64,000 nt of DNA. It comes from Sphingomonas citri (GTDB taxonomy: Bacteria; Pseudomonadota; Alphaproteobacteria; Sphingomonadales; Sphingomonadaceae). Shown here piece after piece: positions 16,019-24,612 of this stretch; positions within the stretch are counted from its first letter, which is position 1, and the number at the start of each line of letters is the position of its first letter. The notes under the pieces were generated by a model that was not told where the DNA came from, did not search any database, and worked only from the letters and a program-made list of their open reading frames with translations. Where the stretch lies: positions 62,001 through 126,000 of the forward strand of contig NZ_JAHXZN010000009.1 of the NCBI RefSeq assembly GCF_019429485.1, given 5' to 3'. The translations under genes and the position numbers were made by a program.

Positions 16019-16933
16019 TCATGCCGCGAGCTTCTCTGCATCGCGGGTCGCGGCCTCGGCCGAAAAGGCGCGCAGATAGGCGAAGGCCTGCTCTGCCTTG
16101 GTCGCGGCGACGAAGATCGCGCTCTTGTCGGCGCGCAGCACCCGCAGCCAGTCGGCGACGTAGTTCGCGTGGCTGTCATGGATCTCGGACGGCAGGCCGA
16201 GATCACTGCAGACCATCGCGCCGGTAAGCTCGGCGACGAGCTCCTCGACGCAGTACGCCTTGTCACCGAACTTCTTGCCGAAGGTCCGATCCAGTCGCGA
16301 CGAGTGCCCGGTCCAATGGGCATGCTCATGCGCCAGGATGGACGCGTGCGCGTCGGCCGACTTGAAGCTGCCGGCGTGCGGCATCTGGATGTAATCGAAG
16401 GTGTAGCTGAAGAAGGCGCGATCACCGCCGCGGCGGATCTTCGACGGGATGGCTGCGAAGAAGGCGTCGATACGATCCTGTCGCGCCGAGAGCAGCGTCG
16501 GTGTGGGCGGCACTGGGCGCGCGTAGAAGTAGCTCGGCAGACCCTCGATCTCGTCGGCATTGAAGACGGTGTACGAGCGCAGGAAGCGGATCAGCTTGTC
16601 GGCCGAGATCCCCTCAAGGTTGGGCTGGCCGCGCTTGCGGAAGGTCGAGCTGTAGACCGAAAAAGACGGCTGCGCGTCGCGGCGCACCTGCCCGCCAAGC
16701 TCCTCAGCCTGGCGCGCGGTCATCCAGTAGCGGCTCCGGAAGCCGAGAAAATCGGCCATGACCCAGAGCCAGATGGAGTTGATGCCGAGGTACGGCGTGC
16801 CCTCGTGGCGCAGCGGACGGCCCCCCTCGCCAGTGATCGACCATGGGCGCTGCCACGGCACGGTGCCGGCCTCGAGTTTGGCGATGATGGTGTCGGTGAT
16901 TGCGGCCGCGATGTCGCGGGTGCCGGCGGGCAT
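16019..16933 (-). CDS. ardC: ArdC-like antirestriction protein with zincin metallopeptidase domain, 304 aa
   Basis: N-terminal ssDNA-binding ArdC-type domain (residues 5-135: ITDTIIAKLEAGTVPWQRPW, GTPYLGINSIWLW, YWMTARQAEELGG) followed by a metallopeptidase domain with the zinc site HEHAHWTGH (202-210) and the downstream EELVAELTGA Glu. ArdC proteins protect incoming DNA from restriction during conjugation; length matches the family. ATG at 16933 has AAGGAG 8 bp upstream. The gap to the ParB gene contains a strong hairpin. Symbol by family resemblance. Confidence 0.88.
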   Translation of the reverse strand: MPAGTRDIAAAITDTIIAKLEAGTVPWQRPWSITGEGGRPLRHEGTPYLGINSIWLWVMADFLGFRSRYWMTARQAEELGGQVRRDAQPSFSVYSSTFRKRGQPNLEGISADKLIRFLRSYTVFNADEIEGLPSYFYARPVPPTPTLLSARQDRIDAFFAAIPSKIRRGGDRAFFSYTFDYIQMPHAGSFKSADAHASILAHEHAHWTGHSSRLDRTFGKKFGDKAYCVEELVAELTGAMVCSDLGLPSEIHDSHANYVADWLRVLRADKSAIFVAATKAEQAFAYLRAFSAEAATRDAEKLAA

Positions 16934-16963
16934 GGCGCGGCTCCTTGATGAACGTGGAAAGAA

Positions 16964-16996
16964 GCTGCCGGCGCCGCGTGAGGCAGCGCCGGCAGC
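16964..16996. terminator. hairpin between parB-like and ardC-like genes
   Basis: GCTGCCGGCGC and GCGCCGGCAGC pair perfectly (11 bp) around an 11-nt loop, 22 bp after the ParB-like stop and 30 bp before the ardC-like start. It may terminate, attenuate or stabilise the transcript; there is no long T tract. Confidence 0.5.
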
Positions 16997-17018
16997 AGGT
17001 TGCCCAGCGGGTGTGCTG

Positions 17019-19289
17019 TTACTCGGCCGCGACCACGTCGCTGACGGTGTCGTCGTTCTGGTGCTCGGGCGGCATAACGTCGCCGGTGCCGCTGCTCTCG
17101 GCATCGACATCGCCCGTGCCGTCACCAGCGGGCTCGCCGGCGTCTTCACCGATGAGCGCGGCCAGGTCGTCCTCCTCGCCGGCGCCGGTGCCGTCGCCGA
17201 TCAAGCCGGCGAGCTCGTCCTGCCCGTCGTCCTCGACCGCCTCGCCGGAGGTGACGTCGTTGAAGCGCATCGCAGTCGGCACCCAGGCGAGCGCCTTCTC
17301 CTTCACCTCGGCCTCGACGATCGCATCGCCGGCGAAGAGCTTCTGGCACGAAGCCGAGATCTCCGGCTTCTTGCTGCTGGCGTTGCGGCTGGTGAGCGAC
17401 GGACCGCCGACCTCGTCGAGCAGCGACAGCAGCGCGCCCTTGGGCACGCGGTCGAAGAAGTTCTCCGATGTCGGACGCCACCAGCTGGCCACATCGACCT
17501 CGAGGATGGTGGCGAGGCGGTTCTGGAGCGGGATCTGCTTGGGCGCGCCGTAGCCCTCCTTGGCGTCGAACGACGTGGCCACGATCCACGCCAGCCACTT
17601 GGCCTTGGTGTCGTCGGAGAGGACGCGGAACGCCTCGAAGCGCGCCACCTTGTTGTCCGGTTCGGACCAGCTCGCATCGAGACCGTCGTAGACCTCCGCG
17701 AGATAGTCGCGCGCGCGTGAGCCCGGCACGCCAGTCGCAGGCACTGCATCCTGCGGCAGCGGCGCACGGATGGTCGTCCCGTTGCCTTCGTTGCGGTAGT
17801 TACGCCCCTCAATCATGACGAAGATCATGTAGTCGAGCGCGAGACCGGGGTTGGCCTGCAGCGCAGCACCGAGCACGTCGCGACGCTGGATTGCGAGCTG
17901 ATCCATCAGGACCTGGCTCATCGGCTTGCCACCCGGTGCGGCGCGGTCGGGCTCGACGACCGACGTCGTGTTGCCGCGGCCGATGGTATGCCCCGCCCCT
18001 TCCTCGATGCGGAAAGTCGCGACCGGCGCACGACGCTCGGAGTCGTCGGCATCGCCTTCGGACCCGTCGTCCGACGCATCATCGCCTTCGTGCTCGCCGG
18101 CATCGTCTTCCGCCGCGTCCGGCTCGACCATCGTCACCGTGATCGGAGTCTCGCTGTAGAAGGTGTCGTCGAGCACCATCTCGCCGGTATGAGACAGCGT
18201 CAGGAAGGCGCCGACGCGGGAGGCCAGTTCGGCGGGCATCATGACCGGGCGATGCTCGAGCGCGTCGAGTTCCGCGGCGAGCGTGTCGTACTGCCCCTCG
18301 ATCTCGATGTGCGCCTCGTCGCTGAGCGTGGCGCTCTCGAGCTGCTCCTGCAGCGGTGCCAGGAGCGCCTCGATCTCGACCGCTCGCGCGCCCTGCTCCT
18401 CGGTCATCGGCTCGGTTGGCAGATGCACGCGGTACAGGCCATGCGCGGCGTTGTAGGTGCTGCTCGACGCGACCGGACGGATCCAGGCGAAGCCGCGCTC
18501 GTCGCCGATGCGCTTTGCCTCGGCTTCCATCTTTTCGCCGGCGAGCCTCTGGACGATCTCCGGATTGGTCCAGCGGTCGTCGCCGTCGCTGAACAGCTCG
18601 CGCTCGATCACGCCACCTGCCGCCTCGTACGCCTCGGCGCCGACGAGCAGCGCAACCGGATCGCTCGAGCGCATATCGTCGTTGGCGATCGTGCGCCGGA
18701 TGGTGTCCGGCGTGTTGTAGCTGCTCTGGCCGTAGGCGTTCCACACTTTGAGCTGGCGCTCATGGCTGGCGGTCGTGCCGTACGCCTTGGCCATTTCAAG
18801 GCTGATCTTCTCGTCGGCCAGCGCCTCGAAGATCGGCTCGGCCAGATTGGCGAGCCGCAGACGCCGAACGACGAAGCGGCGGGTCACACCGAAGCGCCGC
18901 GCGAGCCCGTCGATGTCGCCGCCCTGCGAGAGGATGAGCTGGAAGCCGCGGCACTCGTCGGCCGGGTTCATGCTATCGCGCTGGAAGTTCTCGACCAGCG
19001 ACACCTCTGACAGCTCGCTTTCGGCGCCGGTCATCAGCTTGACCGGGACGTCATACTCGTCAGCGTTGATCTCACCGCGCTCGGCGAGCAGCATCAGGCC
19101 GCGGTAGCGGCTCTCGCCGGCGACGACGCCGTAATGGCCACGCGGTTTCTTGAGCGGCGTGACGATCAGGTTCTGCAGGATACCATTGGCGGCGATGCTG
19201 ATCGCGAAGCTCTCGGCCTTATCGGCGCGACGCTTGCGTACGTTGACGTCGGAGAGGACCAGCTTCGACAGCTTGACGGACTGGATCAT
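17019..19289 (-). CDS. ParB/RepB/Spo0J N-terminal domain protein, 756 aa
   Basis: Residues 1-150 form a ParB-type module: VKLSKLVLSDVNVRKR, AANGILQNLIVTP, the CTPase motif GESRYRG (59-64), ENFQRDSMNPADE (101-113) and a helix-turn-helix (IDGLARRFGVTRRFVVRRLR). The rest, 600 residues, is not like classical partition proteins: a helical middle, a long acidic low-complexity linker near 395-425 and an acidic tail. Large ParB proteins of this type are common on plasmids and ICEs without an adjacent parA and are grouped with polyvalent or anti-defence proteins. No parA is next to it. Partition role is therefore doubtful. Confidence 0.85.
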   Translation of the reverse strand: MIQSVKLSKLVLSDVNVRKRRADKAESFAISIAANGILQNLIVTPLKKPRGHYGVVAGESRYRGLMLLAERGEINADEYDVPVKLMTGAESELSEVSLVENFQRDSMNPADECRGFQLILSQGGDIDGLARRFGVTRRFVVRRLRLANLAEPIFEALADEKISLEMAKAYGTTASHERQLKVWNAYGQSSYNTPDTIRRTIANDDMRSSDPVALLVGAEAYEAAGGVIERELFSDGDDRWTNPEIVQRLAGEKMEAEAKRIGDERGFAWIRPVASSSTYNAAHGLYRVHLPTEPMTEEQGARAVEIEALLAPLQEQLESATLSDEAHIEIEGQYDTLAAELDALEHRPVMMPAELASRVGAFLTLSHTGEMVLDDTFYSETPITVTMVEPDAAEDDAGEHEGDDASDDGSEGDADDSERRAPVATFRIEEGAGHTIGRGNTTSVVEPDRAAPGGKPMSQVLMDQLAIQRRDVLGAALQANPGLALDYMIFVMIEGRNYRNEGNGTTIRAPLPQDAVPATGVPGSRARDYLAEVYDGLDASWSEPDNKVARFEAFRVLSDDTKAKWLAWIVATSFDAKEGYGAPKQIPLQNRLATILEVDVASWWRPTSENFFDRVPKGALLSLLDEVGGPSLTSRNASSKKPEISASCQKLFAGDAIVEAEVKEKALAWVPTAMRFNDVTSGEAVEDDGQDELAGLIGDGTGAGEEDDLAALIGEDAGEPAGDGTGDVDAESSGTGDVMPPEHQNDDTVSDVVAAE

Positions 19290-19336
19290 GGAAAATCACC
19301 CTTATGCTGAGCATCCGACGTTCTGCCGGACACCAG

Positions 19337-19356
19337 CTCCCCTCCCCCTTCTCTCC
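19337..19356 (-). repeat. purine-rich leader element, copy 7 (before the ParB-like gene)
   Basis: Minus-strand GGAGAGAAGGGGGAGGGGAG, 47 bp before the start at 19289. An ATGCT-C-AGCAT inverted repeat lies between it and the start. Confidence 0.6.
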
Positions 19357-19375
19357 ATTGCTCAGGGCTGCCTCG

Positions 19376-19401
19376 GAACGTGACATGTTCTCGGACTGTT
19401 C
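19376..19401. promoter_or_regulatory. putative LexA (SOS) box in the parB-like/mucR-like divergent gap
   Basis: GTTC-TCGGACT-GTTC at 19387-19401 is an exact match to the alphaproteobacterial LexA consensus GTTC-N7-GTTC. A third, inverted half-site (GAAC) lies 7 bp to its left, so the arrangement is GAAC-N7-GTTC-N7-GTTC. It is 79 bp before the mucR-like start and 87 bp before the parB-like start. Confidence 0.5.
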
Positions 19402-19479
19402 AGAGTTACTGCGGCAGCGCCTTGCGCTATGACGATGCCGTCGCGTCCGCGACCGTCCCCCTGATTACCGGGATCCAAC

Positions 19480-19980
19480 ATGACCGAAGAAACGAACCCC
19501 GTCGAACTGGCGACCGAGCTGACGATCGCGTGGCTGTCGAACCCGAATACGCGCACCTCGGCCGACGATGTGCCGGCGTTCCTGAAGACGATGCACGATG
19601 CCGTGGCGAACCTTAGCAGCGCGCCAGGTGAGGCGAGCTCGGAGCCAGCCCAGTCGGAATACACGCCTGCAGTATCGGTCCGTAAGTCGCTCGCGAACAA
19701 GGACCACATCATCAGCATGATCGATGGCAAGCCGTACAAGACGCTGCGCCGCCATCTGTCGACCAACGGTCTGACGCCTGACCAGTATCGCGAGCGCTAC
19801 AATCTGAAGCGCGACTATCCGATGGTGGCCGAGAGCTACAGCGAGGCGCGTCGCACGATGGCGAAGAAGATCGGGCTCGGCCGCAAGCCTGGCCAGAAGA
19901 TCGCCGAAGCTGCGCCGGAAGCGCCCGCCCCTAAGCCGCGTCGGTCCAAGGCAAAGTCCGCTGAGACGACCGAGGCATAA
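19480..19980 (+). CDS. MucR/Ros-family transcriptional regulator lacking most zinc ligands, 166 aa
   Basis: The central DNA-binding region matches MucR/Ros: SVRKSLANKDHIISMIDGK, LRRHLSTNGLTPDQYR, DYPMVAESYSEARRTMAKK and IGLGRK. The Ros zinc finger needs Cys79, Cys82, His92 and a second His near 97; here Ser79 and Asp82 replace both Cys and Asn96 replaces the last His, leaving only His92. Mesorhizobium relatives are known to fold without zinc. The C-terminal tail is Pro/Lys-rich. It probably controls plasmid genes, and a LexA-type box lies upstream. Confidence 0.85.
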   Translation: MTEETNPVELATELTIAWLSNPNTRTSADDVPAFLKTMHDAVANLSSAPGEASSEPAQSEYTPAVSVRKSLANKDHIISMIDGKPYKTLRRHLSTNGLTPDQYRERYNLKRDYPMVAESYSEARRTMAKKIGLGRKPGQKIAEAAPEAPAPKPRRSKAKSAETTEA

Positions 19981-20075
19981 CCGAGAGGCCGGCCCGCGCG
20001 TCATGCCGGGCCGGCCAATCGATAATGAGCAGCGACTGATTGACCTGTGGCGGTATCGTCGCGAACATTCGACTT

Positions 20076-20363
20076 ATGTGGCGGAAGGCCTGGGTCTCCC
20101 TTGAGGAAACGGCGCTCATCGCGCTCAGCCTCCTATGCTGCCTCGCCGTTCCAGCGGCCGCGCTTAGATATCTTGCCGAGATGCCCGCGAAGGTAGAGTC
20201 TGGCGATGAGTGGCACTCATATATCTTCGTCGCCTACATCACGCTCGACATCACGACAGTTTTCTTGCTGATCCGTTTTCGGCAGTCGTGGGTGCCGTGG
20301 CTTCTTGCAGCTGCGACAGGAGCTGCACCTTTCATCTCAATCTACCTTCTCGGCCGCTCCTAA
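20076..20363 (+). CDS. small membrane protein, 95 aa
   Basis: Three hydrophobic segments (about residues 12-30, 45-65 and 70-90). ATG at 20076 (MWRKAWVSLEET) preferred; a TTG 36 bp upstream in frame is possible and neither has a clear ribosome binding site. It ends overlapping the convergent helicase gene by 4 bp. Unknown family. Confidence 0.5.
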   Translation: MWRKAWVSLEETALIALSLLCCLAVPAAALRYLAEMPAKVESGDEWHSYIFVAYITLDITTVFLLIRFRQSWVPWLLAAATGAAPFISIYLLGRS

Positions 20364-23300
20364 TCCGCCTTGAGAAGCCGCTCGAGGATTTCAGTCGCCT
20401 CGCTGACCGGCACGAAGACGCGCGTGCGATAGGCGATGATCTCAGTGAAACAGCCGAGTGACTTCAGATAGGCGAGCTGCTGAGCCGGTGCGCGCTCGAT
20501 CTCGATCCGCTGGGTGCCGTTCACGAACGCCCTCCGGATGGTCATCGGGAAAGGTCGCGTGACGTCGACGCTGCGGCCCGACATGACCGAGTGCGCAATA
20601 GCGTCGACAGGCAGGTCCTCGCTCTTAGCGATGCCGAGCTTGGTGTAGAGTTGGGCGACGTGCTGGTCGAACACGAGGCGGCCGAGCCAGGAGTTACCCT
20701 GCCCGTCCACAATGCGGTTCACCGCGAGGTGGTCGGACGGCAGCGCTGACCAGATCGGCAGGAGCAGCCCCGTCGCCAGCCGGATCGTCTCGATCTCGGT
20801 CTGCCCCGCAAGCTCAGCGACCTCCTCGGCCCATTTCGCCTCGAACGTGGCGCGGTCGATCTTGTCCCAGGCGGACTCGAGCAGGTCCGCTTCTCCGATA
20901 TACTCGCGTCGGCACGGTCGCTGCAGCTCAAGCCGGGGGATGGCCTCGCCCTGCTGGTCCATCCACGGCCGCGCGCGCAGCTGCAGCGCGACCTTGCCCG
21001 AGCGGGCGTTCATGACGAACGCGGAATCCCGTGCCCAACGAGCGGTAAGGAGAATGTCGTCGAGCGGGATCGGCGTCTTCTTGCGCGCGATCTCGATGGT
21101 GAGGAGGTGCGACGTCGCACCCGATAGCGGATCGGTGCGCAGCAGCGTGTCGTCGACCACGGTCGCGGTGTCGGCCGTGATGGTTTCCACCCCGACGTCG
21201 AGCGTGCCCGCCTTGCGCGCCGCAGCGACCCGGGTCTCCACTAGCGACAGGAACTCGTCGAAAATGACGTTCTGCAGCCCGATCGGCAGCGCCAACAGGC
21301 GGTTGAGCCAGCGCTGGATGGGCGGCAGCTCCTCCTTCAGGTTGCCGTCGCTGTCGTAGAGCTCCAGCCCGGTACGCGCGCAGAAGTCGTCCATCGTGGT
21401 ACTGGTGAGCTTGCCCTGATCGAGCAAGCCGAACCAGGTGACCAGCGCGTCCTTGGCATATTCGCTCTCGAGGTTGTCGGCCGGGTCGAACAGGTTCTGC
21501 CCGCCGGTCTGGCGCTGCCCGCGGGTCAGTGCCCCCAAGCTGTCGAGCCGGCGGGCGATCGTCGAGGTGAAGCGCAGCTCGCCTTTGCAGTCGGTTGTCA
21601 CCGGCCGGAACAGCGGCGTGGAGGCCTGATGGGTGCGGTGGGTGCGGCCGAGCCCCTGGATAGCGCGATCGGCGCGCCAGCCCGGCTCGAGCAGGAAGTG
21701 GACGCGCTGCTGCTGGTTCTTGGCGTCGAGGCTCGCGTGGTACGAGCGCCCGGTCCCGCCCGCGTCCGAGAAGACCAGCACGCGCTTGCTGCCGGCCATG
21801 AAGGCTGCGGCCTCGACCTGGCTGGAGCGGCCTGAGCGCGTCTCGACCTTCTGCCGCCCGTCCGACGTCGGCACGAGCCGCTTGGAGCGACCGGTCACCT
21901 CGGCGACGTCGTCGGTGCCGAAATGCTCGATCAGTGCATCAAGCGCCGATTTGATCGGAGGCAAGCCGCAGATGTGCTCGAGCATGGCGTCGCGCGCGGC
22001 GATCGCATCCGGATTGTAGACCGGGTGTCCCGCCTCGTCGGTCATCGGGCGCGAACGCACGGCTCCGGTGTCGTCGCTGTAGGTCTCCATCTGGCGCGTT
22101 GGGAACGCACGCTGGAGGTAGTCGGCGATATACTCGGTCGGTGACAGGTCGATCGTCGGATCGGCGCGCTCCTCGGCCGACATCTGGCCCAGCCTGCGGT
22201 CGAGGATCGCCTCAGCCGTCGTCACCAGCTGCAGCACGACCGACTGGTCGGCCTTGAGATGCTGTTCGATCGCGGCGATGACCGTCGGCAGCTTCATCGC
22301 GAGCAGGACCTGGCCGAAGAAGCGCTGCTTGCACGATTCCAGCCGAGAGCGCGCGGCCGCCTTGGCGCCGCTGTTCAGCGTGCCGCCCTCGAGTGCGTCG
22401 ACGACGTCGGTGAGCTTCAGCGCTTCTTCCATGTTCTGGAGGATCACGCTCCAGGCGTTCGCGTAGGTGTCGTAGATCTCGATCTGCTGGGGCGTCAGCT
22501 CGTGCTTCAGCACGTCATACTCGACGCCGGCGAAGCTGAGCGCGCGCGCGGTGTAGAGCCCGAGCGCCTTCAGATCGCGCGCGACCAGCTCCATTGCGGC
22601 GATCCCGCCTTTGCGGATCTCGGAGATGAACGTCTCGCGGTTGGCGAAAGCCGTCTCAGGCCCCCACAGGCCCAACCGCACCGCGTATGCGAGGTTGTTG
22701 ACGTCCGAGGCGCCTGTGGCGGAGGCGTAGAGCACGCGCGCGTCGGGGAGGTGGTTCTGCAGGAGGACACCACAGATCCCCTGCTGCGAGCCGTCCTTCT
22801 TGCCGAGCGCGCCCTCGCCGCCCGCCACGCCACCCATCTCGTGCGCCTCGTCGAACGCGATAACGCCGTCGAAGTCCGGCCCGGCCCAGTCGAGGATCTG
22901 CTGCAGCCGGCTGTTGTCGGTGCGCATCGAGCGCAGCGTCGGATAGGTGACGAACAGCACGCCTTCGAGGAGGCGGATCGGTTCGTCGATCTTCCAGTTG
23001 GAGACCGGCTGCACGTCACCGGGCAGACCGCCGAGCGCCGACCAATCCCGCCTGGCGTCTTCGAGCAGCGGCTCGTTCTTCGTCACCCAGATGTGGCGAC
23101 GCCGGCCCTGCAGCCAGTTGTCGAGGATGCAGGCGGCGACCTGACGGCCCTTGCCGGCGCCGGTGCCGTCGCCGAGGAAGAAGCCCTTGCGGTAGCGGCG
23201 GCCCTCCTCGTCGATGGTGAGGCCAACGCCTTCCTTGGCTGGCTTGAAGCTGCCCGGCAGCAGCTGGTTCCAGGCATGTCCGGCGTAGATCACCGTCTCG

Positions 23301-24577
23301 AGCTGCGAGGAGGACAAGAGACGGTCGGAGACGGTGCGCTCTGGCAGGTGCGGAATATGCGCCGGGATCGGCGCCGGGATCGAGCCCATCGCGACCGACT
23401 CCACCAGCGCCGTCGGGTGCTCTCCCGCGGCTTCGAAGCCGATCCGGCTCGGCCGATACGGCAGATACACACCGACCTGATCGGCCAGCGGCGCCGGCGC
23501 AGCCAGCGTCGTATAGCTGACCGGCAGTACCGCGTTTCGGACGGGAGCATGGTAGGTGCGGGCGACAGCTGGCGTCGCGGCGCGTGCGGCGCCGAACAGG
23601 GTGACGACGGCTGGCGCCGACTTCGCCACGTTCGCATCACTCACGAGCTCGGCTCGAACAGGCACCGTGACCGCATCAAGGAAGTCCAGCACAGCGCGGC
23701 GCTGGATCACCGTGTGCGACGTACCGCCCGCGACCTTGTCGATGACGTAAAGCCGGACCGCCATATCGGTGCCGTGCTTGCGATAACAGCTCTCGAGCCG
23801 CAGCGAGGTGCGCACCGTGCAGCCTGTCAGCACCGCCTCATAGGCGGCCTTGAGCTGAGCGCTCGGTGCGAACCAGTCCGGCATGATCGCCACGACGCGA
23901 CCGCCCTTCGCCACCCGGCGGATAGCTGCCTGCAGATGACGCAGCGCGGCCAGGTTATCAGCACCGCGGCCGACGCTCCGTGAAAACGGAGGGTTCATCA
24001 ACACGACGGTCGGGCGCTCCAGCGCAGCGTGAAGGCTGACGAGGGCAGCGCCGTCGTGACCGGTGATGATCGCGTTGGGGAAGACGCTTGCCAGCCGTTC
24101 GCGGCGCTTGGGATCGATCTCGTTGAGCTGCAGCCCGGCGCGATGCGGCACCTGCACCGCGAGCAGCCCGTTACCCGCGCTCGGCTCGAGCACGATATCG
24201 TTCGGCCCGATTGCCGCCATTACCGCCGCGAGCGCGCCGATATCGATCGGGGTCGAGAATTGCTGGAGCTCGATCTGCTCCTCGCTGCGGACCGTCTGCG
24301 TCGGCAGGCGCTCCATCAGTGCCGCGGCATGCGGCACGCCGGCGAGCGTCGCGAGGGGATAGGGCTGTCGTGCAACGTGGAGAGCGACCGCATGCTCGAG
24401 CATCTCGAAGCTGGCGCGCTGGGTCCAGTGACCATCCGCGTCGCTGCCGCCGAACGCTGCGGTCATGGCGCTGTTGAGGTCGCGCCGCGTGATCGGCGCT
24501 TCGCCGGCGAGCAGCTCGGCGATCGTCAGCGCCGCTGGTCGGTCGGTCACCGGCGGCAGATCGAGAAGGTCGGACAT
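20360..24577 (-). CDS. DNA methyltransferase-strawberry notch SF2 helicase fusion (DarB-like), 1405 aa
   Basis: N-terminal class I methyltransferase domain: SAM motif EPSAGNG (131-137) and catalytic NPPF (195-198), as in N6-adenine methyltransferases. It is followed by a strawberry-notch type helicase: Walker A in GDGTGAGKGRQVA (about 470), DEAH box in FDEAHEMGG (about 576) and the C-terminal domain with FSDAGGTGRSYHASLDAKNQ and GLGRTHRTHQ. This domain order resembles phage P1 DarB, which protects DNA from type I restriction and is delivered with it. Related proteins occur on alphaproteobacterial plasmids. It probably acts on host defence or on the element's own DNA; delivery with DNA is inference. 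Confidence 0.85.
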   Translation of the reverse strand: MSDLLDLPPVTDRPAALTIAELLAGEAPITRRDLNSAMTAAFGGSDADGHWTQRASFEMLEHAVALHVARQPYPLATLAGVPHAAALMERLPTQTVRSEEQIELQQFSTPIDIGALAAVMAAIGPNDIVLEPSAGNGLLAVQVPHRAGLQLNEIDPKRRERLASVFPNAIITGHDGAALVSLHAALERPTVVLMNPPFSRSVGRGADNLAALRHLQAAIRRVAKGGRVVAIMPDWFAPSAQLKAAYEAVLTGCTVRTSLRLESCYRKHGTDMAVRLYVIDKVAGGTSHTVIQRRAVLDFLDAVTVPVRAELVSDANVAKSAPAVVTLFGAARAATPAVARTYHAPVRNAVLPVSYTTLAAPAPLADQVGVYLPYRPSRIGFEAAGEHPTALVESVAMGSIPAPIPAHIPHLPERTVSDRLLSSSQLETVIYAGHAWNQLLPGSFKPAKEGVGLTIDEEGRRYRKGFFLGDGTGAGKGRQVAACILDNWLQGRRRHIWVTKNEPLLEDARRDWSALGGLPGDVQPVSNWKIDEPIRLLEGVLFVTYPTLRSMRTDNSRLQQILDWAGPDFDGVIAFDEAHEMGGVAGGEGALGKKDGSQQGICGVLLQNHLPDARVLYASATGASDVNNLAYAVRLGLWGPETAFANRETFISEIRKGGIAAMELVARDLKALGLYTARALSFAGVEYDVLKHELTPQQIEIYDTYANAWSVILQNMEEALKLTDVVDALEGGTLNSGAKAAARSRLESCKQRFFGQVLLAMKLPTVIAAIEQHLKADQSVVLQLVTTAEAILDRRLGQMSAEERADPTIDLSPTEYIADYLQRAFPTRQMETYSDDTGAVRSRPMTDEAGHPVYNPDAIAARDAMLEHICGLPPIKSALDALIEHFGTDDVAEVTGRSKRLVPTSDGRQKVETRSGRSSQVEAAAFMAGSKRVLVFSDAGGTGRSYHASLDAKNQQQRVHFLLEPGWRADRAIQGLGRTHRTHQASTPLFRPVTTDCKGELRFTSTIARRLDSLGALTRGQRQTGGQNLFDPADNLESEYAKDALVTWFGLLDQGKLTSTTMDDFCARTGLELYDSDGNLKEELPPIQRWLNRLLALPIGLQNVIFDEFLSLVETRVAAARKAGTLDVGVETITADTATVVDDTLLRTDPLSGATSHLLTIEIARKKTPIPLDDILLTARWARDSAFVMNARSGKVALQLRARPWMDQQGEAIPRLELQRPCRREYIGEADLLESAWDKIDRATFEAKWAEEVAELAGQTEIETIRLATGLLLPIWSALPSDHLAVNRIVDGQGNSWLGRLVFDQHVAQLYTKLGIAKSEDLPVDAIAHSVMSGRSVDVTRPFPMTIRRAFVNGTQRIEIERAPAQQLAYLKSLGCFTEIIAYRTRVFVPVSEATEILERLLKAD

Positions 24578-24612
24578 GGAAGGCTCCCTTGATCAGACTG
24601 CCATCCGGCAGC

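Noticed and set aside
19376..19390. GAAC-N7-GTTC as a LexA box on its own
   Set aside because: The inverted form with 7-bp spacing is not the known alphaproteobacterial LexA site; only the direct GTTC-N7-GTTC at 19387 was taken.
22259..23983. 574-codon plus-strand open frame opposite the DarB-like gene
   Set aside because: Antisense to well-defined helicase motifs; no domain and no ribosome binding site.
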